A stretch of DNA of 64,000 bases from Negativicutes bacterium (GTDB lineage Bacteria; Bacillota_C; Negativicutes; Sporomusales_B; JARLHX01): the NCBI GenBank assembly GCA_031292035.1, contig JARLHX010000262.1:62001-126000 (forward strand), in the 5' to 3' direction. Every line of letters starts with the position of its first letter. Position 1 is the stretch's first letter. Of the stretch, positions 9,233 through 17,446 are shown one piece after another. The notes under the pieces are model-generated. The model had not been told where the DNA came from. It did no database searches and saw only the letters and a program-made list of their open reading frames with translations. Made by a program: the position numbers and the translations under genes.

Positions 9233-10132
9233 ATGCACAAGAGGAATATTCGGTTCATCCTGTTGTTGTCCCTGGTTTTGCTGCTGGTGGCATGCAGTGT
9301 AGAAAAGAAAGATGCGGCTACCAGTGGAGTAAATGCAGCGCCTGCAGTAAAAGCGGAATCGGAGGCGCAGAGAGTTCTTAAACAATGCGAGGACAGAAAA
9401 GCCAGTAGTGGCACGGTGAGAGAAAACAATACGATGTATCAAATCGTCAAGGAAACCTATACTGCGAATGATGCCAGTATGGATGTTGCTATAAACTATC
9501 CGCAAATCGTTCATTTGGGCAATGGCGACCGCCAGAAGCAAATCAATGAACTCATAAAAAAGGAGGCATTGCAATTTATCCATACAGCGAGCGAAAAGAG
9601 TCCACTTACCCTGCCGATTGATTGTAATATTACCTGGCAGAGTGATCGTCTGCTGAGTATTCAATATAGCGGACTGGGATACCGCAAAGGAGCGCCCTAG
9701 CCGGTTCATTTTTTTTATACAACGAATATCGACATTATTACGGGAAGCAAGCTGAGATTGAAAGACGTGGTGACGATCGAAGAAAACTTTGCAGCAAAAT
9801 TCCGAGATGAGAATTTGAAAACGGTGAATCCTCATCCCGGCGCCATTGATGGTAAAAAGGTCTTTGTGGGCAGTGGACCAGATATCAGAACAGTTGCCCA
9901 GACGATTGAATTGTTCGATCAGGCCGACTTCCTGGATTCTAGAGGCTGGTTGTCCGACGTTTATTGTTATTTCACGCCGGATTCTCTTGGTATCATTACA
10001 GGTGTTGCCCATTATATGGGGGATTATGCCGCGTTTGAAATTAAGTATAAGGACATTGCTGACAATATAAAGCATGAGAACAAGGTGTGGAGGGACTTTT
10101 TTCCAGATGGCGAGGGCCAGAAGGGGCAATAG
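9233..10132 (+). pseudogene. DUF4163/DUF3298 (RsiV-like) lipoprotein interrupted by an in-frame amber codon
   Basis: Translation starts at ATG 9233 with AAGGAGG and a lipobox ending VAC, so the product is a lipoprotein. The frame meets TAG at 9698-9700, then continues unbroken to 10132. The two halves together give a DUF4163 + DUF3298 arrangement (FYTTNIDIITGSKLRLKDV follows directly after the stop). A tyrosine (TAT/TAC) would suit the position, so one base change explains it. DUF3298 is the extracellular part of Bacillus RsiV, which binds lysozyme; this gene lies downstream of a lysozyme-like effector. It is either a recent pseudogene, a readthrough product or a sequencing error. Confidence 0.75.
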
Positions 10133-10155
10133 CCTGGAATGACGGAAAAACTAAG

Positions 10156-10180
10156 CGGCTTGCACGAGGTGTGCAGGCCG
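10156..10180 (+). terminator. Rho-independent terminator
   Basis: The stem CGGC-t-TGCAC / GTGCA-g-GCCG has a 5-nt loop and TTTTGTTT after it. A similar hairpin (GGCTTGCxCC…GGTGCAGGCCGTTTTG) is found at 43556. Confidence 0.75.
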
Positions 10181-10339
10181 TTTTGTTTGCGCTAGAGTTG
10201 CCCTTCGCCGTATGGCACCTAGCGGTATGAATCGGTCTGAGGCATGTGTCTACTTGAAAGAACACACTTTACATAAAAACATAGTCGCAAATAATGGTGA
10301 TTTGCTCTACTATGAATATGGCGGTGGCGGCGGGGCATC

Positions 10340-10367
10340 AAAAAGCCCAGGCGCGTAGCCTGGGGCT
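10340..10367 (-). terminator. Terminator of the minus-strand gene at 10379
   Basis: Read on the minus strand, AGCCCCAGGC and GCCTGGGCT form a stem followed by TTTT. Confidence 0.75.
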
Positions 10368-10378
10368 ATTGAGGGATA

Positions 10379-10561
10379 TCAGTTTTTATCAGTCATGCCG
10401 GAGCGTTCCTCGATGATTTTTTTCCGGATGAGCAGATAAACGATGGGGTCGGCGGAGGAGACGACCTCCTGGGAGAGAAACTCGATTTTTTCGTTGGGCG
10501 CATCGTCCAGGTACCATTTGATGACACTTTTGACCTTTTCCCGGTCGATGAGGTTTCGCAC
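10379..10561 (-). CDS. Small hypothetical protein, 60 residues
   Basis: GTG start with AAAGGAG 7 nt upstream; a terminator follows the stop. The product (MRNLIDREKVKSVIKWYLDD start) is hydrophilic and helical, with no membrane segment or known motif. The ribosome site and terminator make it credible as a real gene; the function is unknown. Confidence 0.55.
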   Translation of the reverse strand: MRNLIDREKVKSVIKWYLDDAPNEKIEFLSQEVVSSADPIVYLLIRKKIIEERSGMTDKN

Positions 10562-10718
10562 GGTTTTTCTCCTTTCGGCGCAGGTAGCGTTCGTTGCGGC
10601 AGGTCCGCCTCACTTTGACGGCGATGACCGTTTTGCATTTCTTCCCCTAATATATCCGTTTAGCGGTCGGGATAGACCTTGCAGGGGATGATTTGGTGCG
10701 AAAAGGAGGGAAGACTTT

Positions 10719-11195
10719 TTAGGCCGGATGATGCTGGCGGGACCATTCCCGCGCTAACCGCGCTTTCTGGCCGAGGTCTTTCGCTCTGATGGAAGATGGT
10801 GGCAGACCGAGGGTTTCCGAGGCGACAAATGCGTAGTATTTGCCGGCGTCGAAGTTTTTCACGCAGTTGAGGATGTCGGCGCATTCATCCAGCGGCGTCG
10901 GGCCGTCAGGGTCGGTTTGGTGATAGAGCTGCCACCAGATGTAGTATTCGTAGATGAAGCTGACAATCTGGGCTCTGGTGACTTTGGCGACCCAGCAGCC
11001 GGAAGTGACTTGGCGGCCTTCGAATTCACCGGAGCCGATTTTGCATACCAGGCTGAAGGCGAGGTAGCCGTCGGTGAGGGGCATGGCGGGGCTGAGGGGG
11101 CGCGGGGCAGGGTTGATCTGGCTGGCACGCCGTGACTGATCCCATAGAAACTCCGGGTCATCTAAGTCACCGATATACACTTTGAAAATTGACAC
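10719..11195 (-). CDS. Hypothetical protein, 158 residues
   Basis: I chose the GTG at 11195 because AGGAGG lies 8 nt upstream; a longer frame would start inside that site. The protein begins MSIFKVYIGDLDDPEFLW. A central segment is rich in aromatic residues (FIYEYYIWWQLYHQ), followed by a basic C-terminus (ARLAREWSRQH). I do not recognise the family. There is no signal peptide, so it is probably cytoplasmic. Confidence 0.6.
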   Translation of the reverse strand: MSIFKVYIGDLDDPEFLWDQSRRASQINPAPRPLSPAMPLTDGYLAFSLVCKIGSGEFEGRQVTSGCWVAKVTRAQIVSFIYEYYIWWQLYHQTDPDGPTPLDECADILNCVKNFDAGKYYAFVASETLGLPPSSIRAKDLGQKARLAREWSRQHHPA

Positions 11196-11333
11196 AACCC
11201 TGCCTCCTGTCACCCTATTTATATCCTATTTTAACATATAATGGAAAATATGCAATGGGTTAAGGTATATTTTGTAAAATTTTACCATTGCATAACATGC
11301 GGTCTGGTGCTACCAAACAGTCGTCTGGGGAAC

Positions 11334-11366
11334 AAAAACGGCACCACCCGAATGGGGTTGGTGCCG
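11334..11366 (-). terminator. Terminator of the selenoprotein gene
   Basis: On the minus strand CGGCACCAACCC / GGGTGGTGCCG forms a stem followed by TTTTTG, 15 nt after the stop of the AhpC-like gene. Confidence 0.8.
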
Positions 11367-11380
11367 GAGAATGGCGAGCG

Positions 11381-11878
11381 CTATTTGGCTTCGCGGCTGC
11401 GGACGATTTCCACCATTGAGGTGGCGTCATCTGGGGTGAGGCGGCCGATGGAGCGGCAGCTGTAGACGGCGGTGAAGACTTTGCCGCTGGGCGCCAGTAA
11501 AAATCCGGTGGCGTGGAGGTGGCGGGGGGTGTCTTCGTAGTAGGCGCCGGTTGTGGCGGAGACGGAGTTGGCATCAAGGCCGTAGGCTACAGGATAGGTG
11601 AGGCCAAGCTGCTCTACGGTTTTTGCCGCTGCTTCCAGGGGATCAACCGAGGCGGCTACCACCTGAATGTCGAGTTTTTTGAAGAGTTCGGCTTGCACTT
11701 GATAAGCCAGCAACTGCTGGCGGCAGTACCTTCACCAGCCGCCGCGGTAAAAGAGAAGAACGGTCCATTTGCCGGCCAGGTCGGTGGGGAGGCTCAAAGT
11801 CTTTCTGTCGACGGTGGTCAGCTTCAGCGCAGGAAACAGGTCGCCGGCATCGAGTAAGGGGGCTTGTTCACGAGGCAT
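11381..11878 (-). CDS. AhpC/TSA-family peroxiredoxin-like selenoprotein (in-frame UGA = Sec)
   Basis: The start ATG at 11878 has AAAGGAG 7 nt upstream. The frame runs 48 codons to a UGA at 11734-11732, then 116 more codons to the normal stop. Both halves are parts of one AhpC/TSA (thioredoxin-fold) domain. The UGA falls exactly at the active site: FYRGGW-U49-RY-C52, where relatives have GGWCPYC. A compact hairpin lies 3' of the UGA, as a bacterial SECIS requires. The product would be a 165-residue cytoplasmic peroxidase or thiol reductase with a UxxC redox pair. The reaction is presumably peroxide reduction. Without Sec decoding it would read as two broken ORFs. No sel genes are in the window. 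Confidence 0.82.
11706..11721 (-). promoter_or_regulatory. Candidate bacterial SECIS hairpin
   Basis: On the minus strand GCCAGC-AGTT-GCTGGC starts 10 nt after the UGA; the loop, with a G, is ~17 nt downstream. Position and size match SelB-binding SECIS elements, which lie inside the coding region just after the Sec codon. Confidence 0.65.
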
Positions 11879-11974
11879 GGCAATGCTCCTTTCCAAATAT
11901 AAGGTGTTGATTGCCATGTTCTCCCTTGCCCGGCCTTTCTCCTGCCGGTGCGGCTGACAGATGATCAGCCGGGT

Positions 11975-12313
11975 CTAGCGACGCCGGGGGCGGCGCAAAT
12001 ATTTGAGTAAACCCCAGGAGTGGGGATAGTGATAGTGGGGAAAAGGGTAGGGAAAAGGATAGGGATACTGAAAGAGATAGAAGTAGGGGTACTGGTAGTA
12101 GGAGTTGGGTGGATGACTGTCGGCAGGCTGGTAATGGGGATAGGGGTAGGGGTTGTACTGAAGCTGCGAGCCTGGGCCTGCCGGCACAACCGGTCCCCCG
12201 GGAGGGACAACCGGTGGGACGACCGGGGTTGTGTCGGGCGGCAACCCGGGCTGTACGAGGGGTGCCTGGGGCACGGCGGCCGGCGGTGGATCGTCCTGTT
12301 GACGGCGTCGCAT
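11975..12313 (-). CDS. Pro/Tyr-rich low-complexity protein (coat- or surface-like)
   Basis: The 112-residue product has AAGGAGG 8 nt before its ATG. It is basic at both ends (MRRRQQDD start, LRRPRRR end). The centre is proline-rich (PPVVPPGGPVVP) and then dominated by Tyr-Pro and Phe-Pro units (NPYPYPHY, YPYPFPYPFPHYHYP). Similar composition occurs in spore coat and other self-assembling structural proteins. There is no signal peptide. A spore-coat role is a guess from composition. Confidence 0.6.
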   Translation of the reverse strand: MRRRQQDDPPPAAVPQAPLVQPGLPPDTTPVVPPVVPPGGPVVPAGPGSQLQYNPYPYPHYQPADSHPPNSYYQYPYFYLFQYPYPFPYPFPHYHYPHSWGLLKYLRRPRRR

Positions 12314-12383
12314 CGATTTTTCCTCCTTGAAAATGTCAGGTGTTTACAAAAAAAGGGGATAGACAGGTCAGCCAGGGCAAGTG

Positions 12384-12563
12384 TCAGGCGAAAAACCACA
12401 GGAGGAGCAGAATAAGGCCTGTGAGGAATAGCAACGGGAAAAACAGCAAGAGAATGATGATAAATACGGCGCTGCCGATCCAGAGCCAGGGTCCGCCAGG
12501 GAGCAGGGAAAATACAGCAGGGAACCGTTCGGCGGCGGTTGTCGTCTTGTCGTCAGGCGTCAT
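12384..12563 (-). CDS. Small membrane protein, 59 residues
   Basis: ATG at 12563 is preceded by AAAGGAGG with 9-nt spacing. The product starts MTPDDKTTTAAERF and then has one or two very hydrophobic segments (VFIIILLLFFPLLFLTGLI, then LLLWFFA). It lies upstream of the Pro/Tyr-rich gene on the same strand (71-nt gap), so the two may be co-transcribed. No family is recognised; it is a plausible membrane anchor or small transmembrane protein. Confidence 0.55.
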   Translation of the reverse strand: MTPDDKTTTAAERFPAVFSLLPGGPWLWIGSAVFIIILLLFFPLLFLTGLILLLLWFFA

Positions 12564-12715
12564 GCCGGTCCGCCTCCTTTCGCACGCGGCGGTTGGTTTA
12601 ACTTTCTTTGTTTTATGTTATTCGCGAGGTGAGGAATGTGTTCGCAGGATACGGCGTTTGGCAGGAGGGTGGACTGGCGATCGCGAAGTAGGAGGCATAA
12701 TCTGGGGGTGACGGG

Positions 12716-13204
12716 ATGGAAGGCAAGCAGGCGGACGAAGGGCAACTGGAGCTGGCGGTGGTGGCCGAGGAGGATGTGGAGGCTGTGGTGGCGATGGTGA
12801 CCGGTGTATTCGACCGGTTTATCGCCCCGGGGCTTGCCAGTGAGGGCATCAGGGAATTTTACCGGTTCATTCGCCCGGAGGCGATGCGGGTTCGTATGGC
12901 CGGCGGGGGCGAGCAGCTGGTGGTGAGAAGGGGCAAAGATCTGGCCGGAATGATCGAGGTCAGGGAAGGAAGCCATATTTCGCTGCTATTTATTGCTGCC
13001 GATTTTCAGCGGCAGGGGGTGGCCAGGCGTCTTTTGGCGGCGGCGGAAGAGCGGCTGCGCCAGAGGCGGCCGGAGGCGGTCAGGATGACGGTTAACGCCG
13101 CGCCGGCGGCGGTGGGAGTATATGAAAAACTGGGATTTGAAGCAGTCTGCCCGCTGCAGGAAAAGTTCGGCATTCGGTTTATCCCGATGGCGAAGCTGTT
13201 ATAG
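12716..13204 (+). CDS. GNAT-family N-acetyltransferase
   Basis: The 162-residue protein has the acetyl-CoA-binding motif A of GNAT enzymes: LLFIAADFQRQGVARRLL (R/Q-x-x-G-x-A/G). The C-terminal VGVYEKLGFEAV is the usual beta6/alpha4 motif. The length is typical. GGGGTG precedes the ATG. The substrate (amino acid, antibiotic, protein N-terminus) cannot be told. It is monocistronic with a following terminator. Confidence 0.88.
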   Translation: MEGKQADEGQLELAVVAEEDVEAVVAMVTGVFDRFIAPGLASEGIREFYRFIRPEAMRVRMAGGGEQLVVRRGKDLAGMIEVREGSHISLLFIAADFQRQGVARRLLAAAEERLRQRRPEAVRMTVNAAPAAVGVYEKLGFEAVCPLQEKFGIRFIPMAKLL

Positions 13205-13238
13205 CTGCTGGCAGCCGGATTTGGCGTGCGAAAAGAAT

Positions 13239-13260
13239 AAACCAGCCGATTGGCTGGTTT
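13239..13260. terminator. Hairpin terminator
   Basis: AAACCAGCC pairs perfectly with GGCTGGTTT around GATT, followed by ATTGTTGTTT. It ends the GNAT gene. Confidence 0.7.
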
Positions 13261-13398
13261 ATTGTTGTTTGTCGATTAGGGGACGACGTAAAATCAAACA
13301 AATGGAGCAAATAAGGGAAATAAGGCAAATAAAGGAGAAAATCTAATGTAGTAGGGAAAAATTGGAGAATAATCGCATAAATGCCATTATTGGGCCGT

Positions 13399-13425
13399 TA
13401 ATACAGGATGATCAAATACCGATAT
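13399..13425 (+). promoter_or_regulatory. Sigma-28 (FliA/SigD)-type promoter of the flagellin gene
   Basis: TAAT (13399-13402), a 15-bp spacer and ACCGATAT (13418-13425) closely match the flagellar consensus TAAA-N15-GCCGATAA. It lies 114 bp upstream of the flagellin ATG, leaving a leader of about 100 nt. Confidence 0.65.
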
Positions 13426-13538
13426 AACAAGTGATGGTATTTGCCCTGTGAGCTGAACGGCGGCCGACGGTCAACCGCACGGTAAAGACCGGTTTGGCGG
13501 GCAGGGAGGCCCGCTTAAGGATTCAAGGAGGAAAACCC

Positions 13539-15191
13539 ATGATTATCAACAGCAATTTGGCGGCTCTTAACACCTTCCGCCAGCTCAGCATGAATGAAAA
13601 GGCGACCCAGAGTTCCCTGGCCAAGCTATCTTCAGGCTTTCGGATTAACGGCGCAGCCGACGACGCTGCCGGCCTTTCGATCTCCGAGAAGATGCGCGGT
13701 CAGATCAGCGGTCTGAACCAGGCTTCCGCCAATGCCCAGGATGGCATCTCGCTCGTGCAGACGGCGGAAGGCGCGCTGAACGAAACCACCAGCATTTTGC
13801 AAAGGATGCGCGAACTGGCGGTGCAGGCCGCCAACGGCACCAACACCACCAGTGACAATGCGGCGATGACCGAGGAATTCGGGCAGCTCAAATCAGAGAT
13901 CGACCGCATCGGCAACACCACCCAGTTTAACACCAAGAACCTGCTCGACGGCAGCCTGGCCGGCGCGGCTGGTGTGACGCAAGGTCAAAATTCCACCACC
14001 GGCGCGGCAATTGCCCGATTGGTGGCCGCCCAAAACAAAGGAAATATACCCATGTCCGGCATGGGCGCCAACGCCCCGACCGCCGCGAATTTTCAGTCCG
14101 AAGTTGTCACCATTGATAACACGGAGATCACCGTCAACTGGCAGAACCTTTCCAGCGACGACCAGAGCACCATTCTTGCCGGCTTTGCCGCTAGCGCATC
14201 GACAACCGCGCAGCAGGCTGCGGCCAGTCTGATCGCCGGTACCATCAACAGTGCGATTGACGCTTCCGGCGTTAACGTGGCACATATCAGCTCCTGGGTC
14301 GATGCCAGCGGCAAATTTAACTTCCAAAGCGGCTTCGCCGGCACCGATTCGAAGCTTTTCACTCCCAACGGCGACCAGGGACTTCTGAATGTAGTACTGT
14401 TAGGCGCTACGGCTGCCGCCACCGCCGGTACCATCCAAGGCGGTTATTCGTTCTACAACGGCACGACCGTGCCCACCGGCAGCGCTTTTCTTGCCACCAT
14501 CAACGGCGTACAGCTGAAAGTGACGACAACCGCTACCTTCAACAACACCTCCTGGATGTCGTCCGACGCTACGACCCTCCAAACAGATATCAACGCCGCA
14601 ATTAGCGCCTATAATACTAACGCCGGCGCAAGCTCCGGCCAGCCGGGCTTTATTGACAACGTCGTCGTCAATGCCACAGCGGACGGTCGCTTCCAGGTGC
14701 TCAGCGAAAGCGGCCCGATGAGCTTTGCCGATACCAACGGCAACACCTTCACCACCGACCTGGGACTTGACGCGGCAAGCTCCGCCTCTAGCGCCAACGG
14801 CGGCATGACATTCCAGATCGGGGCCAACGCCGGCCAGACGCTGAACTTCGGTATCAACGACATGCGGACCGCGGCCCTCGGCCTGTCCTCTGTCAGCATC
14901 GACACAATAGCCCAGGCCTCCAGCGCCATCAGCGCCGTCGACGCCGCCACCGCCAAAGTGTCGGCGGAACGGTCGAAGCTCGGTGCCATCCAGAACCGTC
15001 TGGACCACACCATCAACAATCTGGGAACATCTTCTCAAAACATCACCTCTGCCGAGGCCAGCATCCGCGACGTGGATATGGCAGAAGAAATGACCACCTT
15101 CACCAAAAACAATATTCTCCAGCAGGCCGCTCAGGCAATGCTGTCCCAGGCCAACCAACAGCCGCAAGGCGTCCTCCAGCTGTTGCGGTAA
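13539..15191 (+). CDS. Flagellin
   Basis: I place the start at the ATG 13539 (AAGGAGG upstream, product [16 protein letters not shown]); a longer frame lacks the site. The 550-residue protein has the conserved D0/D1 N-terminus (~1-150: [35 protein letters not shown]) and C-terminus (~450-550, ending in a helix with [10 protein letters not shown]). Between them is a large variable D2/D3 region (~150-450) rich in Ala, Thr and Ser, exposed on the filament. It polymerises outside the cell to form the flagellar filament. No other flagellar genes are nearby, so it is an isolated flagellin locus under its own sigma-28-like promoter. Confidence 0.95.
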   Translation: MIINSNLAALNTFRQLSMNEKATQSSLAKLSSGFRINGAADDAAGLSISEKMRGQISGLNQASANAQDGISLVQTAEGALNETTSILQRMRELAVQAANGTNTTSDNAAMTEEFGQLKSEIDRIGNTTQFNTKNLLDGSLAGAAGVTQGQNSTTGAAIARLVAAQNKGNIPMSGMGANAPTAANFQSEVVTIDNTEITVNWQNLSSDDQSTILAGFAASASTTAQQAAASLIAGTINSAIDASGVNVAHISSWVDASGKFNFQSGFAGTDSKLFTPNGDQGLLNVVLLGATAAATAGTIQGGYSFYNGTTVPTGSAFLATINGVQLKVTTTATFNNTSWMSSDATTLQTDINAAISAYNTNAGASSGQPGFIDNVVVNATADGRFQVLSESGPMSFADTNGNTFTTDLGLDAASSASSANGGMTFQIGANAGQTLNFGINDMRTAALGLSSVSIDTIAQASSAISAVDAATAKVSAERSKLGAIQNRLDHTINNLGTSSQNITSAEASIRDVDMAEEMTTFTKNNILQQAAQAMLSQANQQPQGVLQLLR

Positions 15192-15201
15192 CAGGCTTTG
15201 A

Positions 15202-15945
15202 TTACGAGTGTTTTAAAAAGGCGCTGGTCATAATGGCCACACTGCTGACAAAGACCATGATCAAAGAGGCTTTGCGGAAGGTCTCGGCGTCAATGCGGTG
15301 AAAGAATTTTTCCCCAAGGACAAAGCCGATATAGAGGGCCGGGATGGACTCGAGGGTGTGAAGCCATAGTTCACCCATGACGAGGGTTCCGGCAACATAG
15401 GAAATGATGATCGAGGCAATGTTGATCAAGAGAAAATAGCGGGTCAGGTTGGCGCGGAAAACCGCTTTGTTTTCGTCGGCCTTGGCGTTCAGGTAGTACA
15501 AGATCACCGGGGGACCGTTAATCCCGGTGGTAGTGGCGAGAAAGCCGCTTGTCCAGCCGACAATGGTTTCGGTAAACTTATGATGTTTTACCGTGACGGT
15601 GAAATCCTTCCACATGGCGGCAGTGGCTAACAGCAGCACAATTCCCATGAAGATCTTCAGCCCGTCGCCACTGATCATTGTCATCATATAGGCTCCTGGG
15701 ATAGCCCCGATTACGCTGGCGGTGATCAGCGGCATGATGGCTTTGAAGGAGCCTTCTTTTTTTATCACCCGCAACAGAAAAAGCCGGATGATGAGTCCTG
15801 TTACGATAACCAGCATTACCGTTTCTTTTGCGCCCAGCACCAGGGCTAAAAGGGGTACGGTGATGATGGCATAGCCAAAGCCGGTCACTGTTTGCAGGAA
15901 ACTGGATAATACAAACACAAAAAAAATATAGAGCTCGATTAACAT
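15202..15945 (-). CDS. TSUP (TauE/SafE) family permease
   Basis: The start ATG 15945 (MLIELYIFFVFVLSSFLQTV) is preferred over longer frames because it has GAGAGG upstream and begins the first membrane helix. The 247 residues contain about 8 transmembrane segments. The two PF01925 half-motifs are visible: TVTGFGYAIITVPLLAL and ATTTGINGPPVILYYL. Family members export sulfite, sulfoacetate or other small organosulfur anions. The stop is 11 nt from the convergent flagellin stop. Confidence 0.87.
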   Translation of the reverse strand: MLIELYIFFVFVLSSFLQTVTGFGYAIITVPLLALVLGAKETVMLVIVTGLIIRLFLLRVIKKEGSFKAIMPLITASVIGAIPGAYMMTMISGDGLKIFMGIVLLLATAAMWKDFTVTVKHHKFTETIVGWTSGFLATTTGINGPPVILYYLNAKADENKAVFRANLTRYFLLINIASIIISYVAGTLVMGELWLHTLESIPALYIGFVLGEKFFHRIDAETFRKASLIMVFVSSVAIMTSAFLKHS

Positions 15946-16050
15946 TGTATCTGATCCTCTCGCCCCCCAGGGGAATTGTATTACTCTAAATTCGACAGGA
16001 ACTTTGTGTCCTTCCTGCCCAAGCGCCGTTTTTACGAATTGAGCCAATAA

Positions 16051-16071
16051 AAAAGAGCCTGAGGCTCTTTT
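16051..16071. terminator. Bidirectional terminator
   Basis: AAAAGAGCC/GGCTCTTTT around TGA, flanked by A-runs and T-runs so it could work on both strands. It lies just after the small gene at 16079 on the minus strand. Confidence 0.75.
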
Positions 16072-16078
16072 TTTGTTG

Positions 16079-16348
16079 CTATTTGCTGATTTTTTCCACC
16101 GTTTCCACCTGGTACATACAGCCGCCATAGGAGTTGAGATCTTTTTTGACCGCCTCTTCGCCTGCGGCGCCGGGGGTGAGGTAGAGCTCAAGCTGAACCT
16201 GGCCGAAAGCGGAGGGGGCGCTGCCGGCGGCGATACCCAGCACCGGCAGGGAGGAGTTGGCGCGGATGTGGCTGATGATGTCGGCGGCAGGGCGCTCGGT
16301 GTTGCCGATTTTTACCTTGAATCCTTCGCGGTTTTGTTGATTGGTCAT
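16079..16348 (-). CDS. Hypothetical protein, 89 residues
   Basis: AAGGAGG lies 9 nt before the ATG and a terminator follows the stop. The product is soluble: it starts MTNQQNREGFKVKIGNTERP and has a mid-segment SSLPVLGIAAGSAPSAFGQV, then a short beta-rich C-terminus with one Cys. I do not recognise it. A small stand-alone cytoplasmic protein is all that can be said. Confidence 0.6.
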   Translation of the reverse strand: MTNQQNREGFKVKIGNTERPAADIISHIRANSSLPVLGIAAGSAPSAFGQVQLELYLTPGAAGEEAVKKDLNSYGGCMYQVETVEKISK

Positions 16349-16424
16349 GCTGCTTCGCCTCCTTGTTCTTATTATTCTTTTCGGCGGCGGCTGCGACTAT
16401 CCTCCCGACTGGGCGTTAATAAAA

Positions 16425-16452
16425 CAAAAGGAGTGGCGGGCCACTCCTTTTG
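16425..16452 (-). terminator. Terminator of the PilZ gene
   Basis: CAAAAGGAGTGG pairs with CCACTCCTTTTG around 4 nt, with a T-rich tract on the minus strand after it. Confidence 0.75.
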
Positions 16453-16463
16453 CAGGTGGGTTT

Positions 16464-16823
16464 CTAGAGGTCTTGCCACAGGGTGTTGAGGGGTTTGGCT
16501 TCGGCGTGGTGGATGTAGTGGCTGACGGCGGTATCCAGGGCCTCGACGACTTTTTGCGGCAGATCGATGAACTCGCAGCCGTAGAAGTAGCCGTCATGGC
16601 GCACCGCCTTGGCCACCGCGAAGGCCCGCGTCCATTCAAACGGGAAGTGGACGATCAGCGGGACGTTCATCGGCACATTGCGGGTCGACCAGAGCAAAAT
16701 GCCGCCGACGCTGATGTTGAGAGCCCTGGCAGTCCAGGTGTTGCCGCTGCCGGCATCGATTTCGACGGTGACCGGGAAATCGACGCCAGCCCGGCTGAAC
16801 TGGCGATTGCCTGAGGATTGCAT
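16464..16823 (-). CDS. PilZ-domain c-di-GMP-binding protein
   Basis: I chose ATG 16823 (MQSSGNRQFSRAGVDFPVTV) because GAGGAGG lies just upstream. The single ~119-residue PilZ domain shows the second signature ALNISVGGILL ((D/N)xSxxG). The N-terminal RxxxR is only partly kept (R8 … R11), so nucleotide binding may be weak. PilZ proteins read c-di-GMP and alter motility, surface or enzyme function. It fits with the three diguanylate cyclases and the two riboswitches in the window. No effector domain is fused. Confidence 0.8.
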   Translation of the reverse strand: MQSSGNRQFSRAGVDFPVTVEIDAGSGNTWTARALNISVGGILLWSTRNVPMNVPLIVHFPFEWTRAFAVAKAVRHDGYFYGCEFIDLPQKVVEALDTAVSHYIHHAEAKPLNTLWQDL

Positions 16824-17009
16824 GGGTCTCCCTCCTCTAGATTTCGCTAAAAAACGGGGCGTTCCGACATGTTGTCTGTCCATTATATCAGAAAATTCAA
16901 TCAATGGCAATGGAGTGCAACCAGGTCGGTTCGCCTGCGATAAGGCTGGTTATGGCCAGGGTGGCCTTAGTGATAGATAGCCAGGGTAAAAATAACGGAG
17001 GTGGTTGAA

Positions 17010-17444
17010 TTGTCTTACTCAGTGATCGATGCTTCCCGGCCGATGGGCACAGAGAAGGGAAAGATGCTGGATGATTACATCCGGGAATTCAAGGAGCAGG
17101 TGGTCGAAAATCTCGAGCTTTTGAGCGGTTATCCTGACGTGGTGGCCGTCATTCTGCCAGCCTGGTCGACGGCTGGCCGGCCGTCAGGGACCCTCGCCGA
17201 GCGTCTGGTGGGCTACAACACCGACACCAGCCGGATCGAGGTGGTGTCCGGCGGGGTGTGGACGACCCTGCCCCTCAAGGCTGATGATTCGCAGACAGTT
17301 TCAGGCGGCATCAGGGTGACGGTCAACGACAGCGCCCCGGCCAGCCCGGTGGCGGAAAAGGAGCTGTGGCTGGATACGGCGAGCAAGCTGGTGAAGGTGT
17401 ACCGGGGCGGGGCCTGGGTATCGCTGGGGGCGGTGTATCAGTAA
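17010..17444 (+). CDS. Phage tail-fibre-like protein at the head of the radical-SAM operon
   Basis: The TTG at 17010 has GGAGGTGG 5 nt upstream. The product (144 residues) starts MSYSVIDASRPMGTEKGKML, like the N-termini of phage tail/adhesin proteins. The middle GYNTDTSRIEVVSGGVWTTL and the end (WLDTASKLVKVYRGGAWVSL) are two copies of the short beta-hairpin found in tail fibres. There is no signal peptide. It is 2 nt from the first radical-SAM gene, so is co-transcribed and probably translationally coupled. It could be the scaffold onto which the modified proteins assemble, or a further substrate; both are inferences. Confidence 0.6.
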   Translation: MSYSVIDASRPMGTEKGKMLDDYIREFKEQVVENLELLSGYPDVVAVILPAWSTAGRPSGTLAERLVGYNTDTSRIEVVSGGVWTTLPLKADDSQTVSGGIRVTVNDSAPASPVAEKELWLDTASKLVKVYRGGAWVSLGAVYQ

Positions 17445-17446
17445 GG

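Noticed and set aside
10227..10358. A 43-codon frame before the terminator at 10340
   Set aside because: No ribosome site and its end runs through the terminator stem of the opposite gene.
11732..11878. Reading the AhpC-like locus as a pseudogene split by a stop
   Set aside because: The stop is UGA, exactly at the redox position expected for Cys, with a 3' hairpin and an otherwise intact frame. Selenocysteine explains it better.
12340..12711. A plus-strand frame of 123 codons
   Set aside because: It is antisense to the small membrane protein gene with the better ribosome site and a typical membrane-protein sequence.
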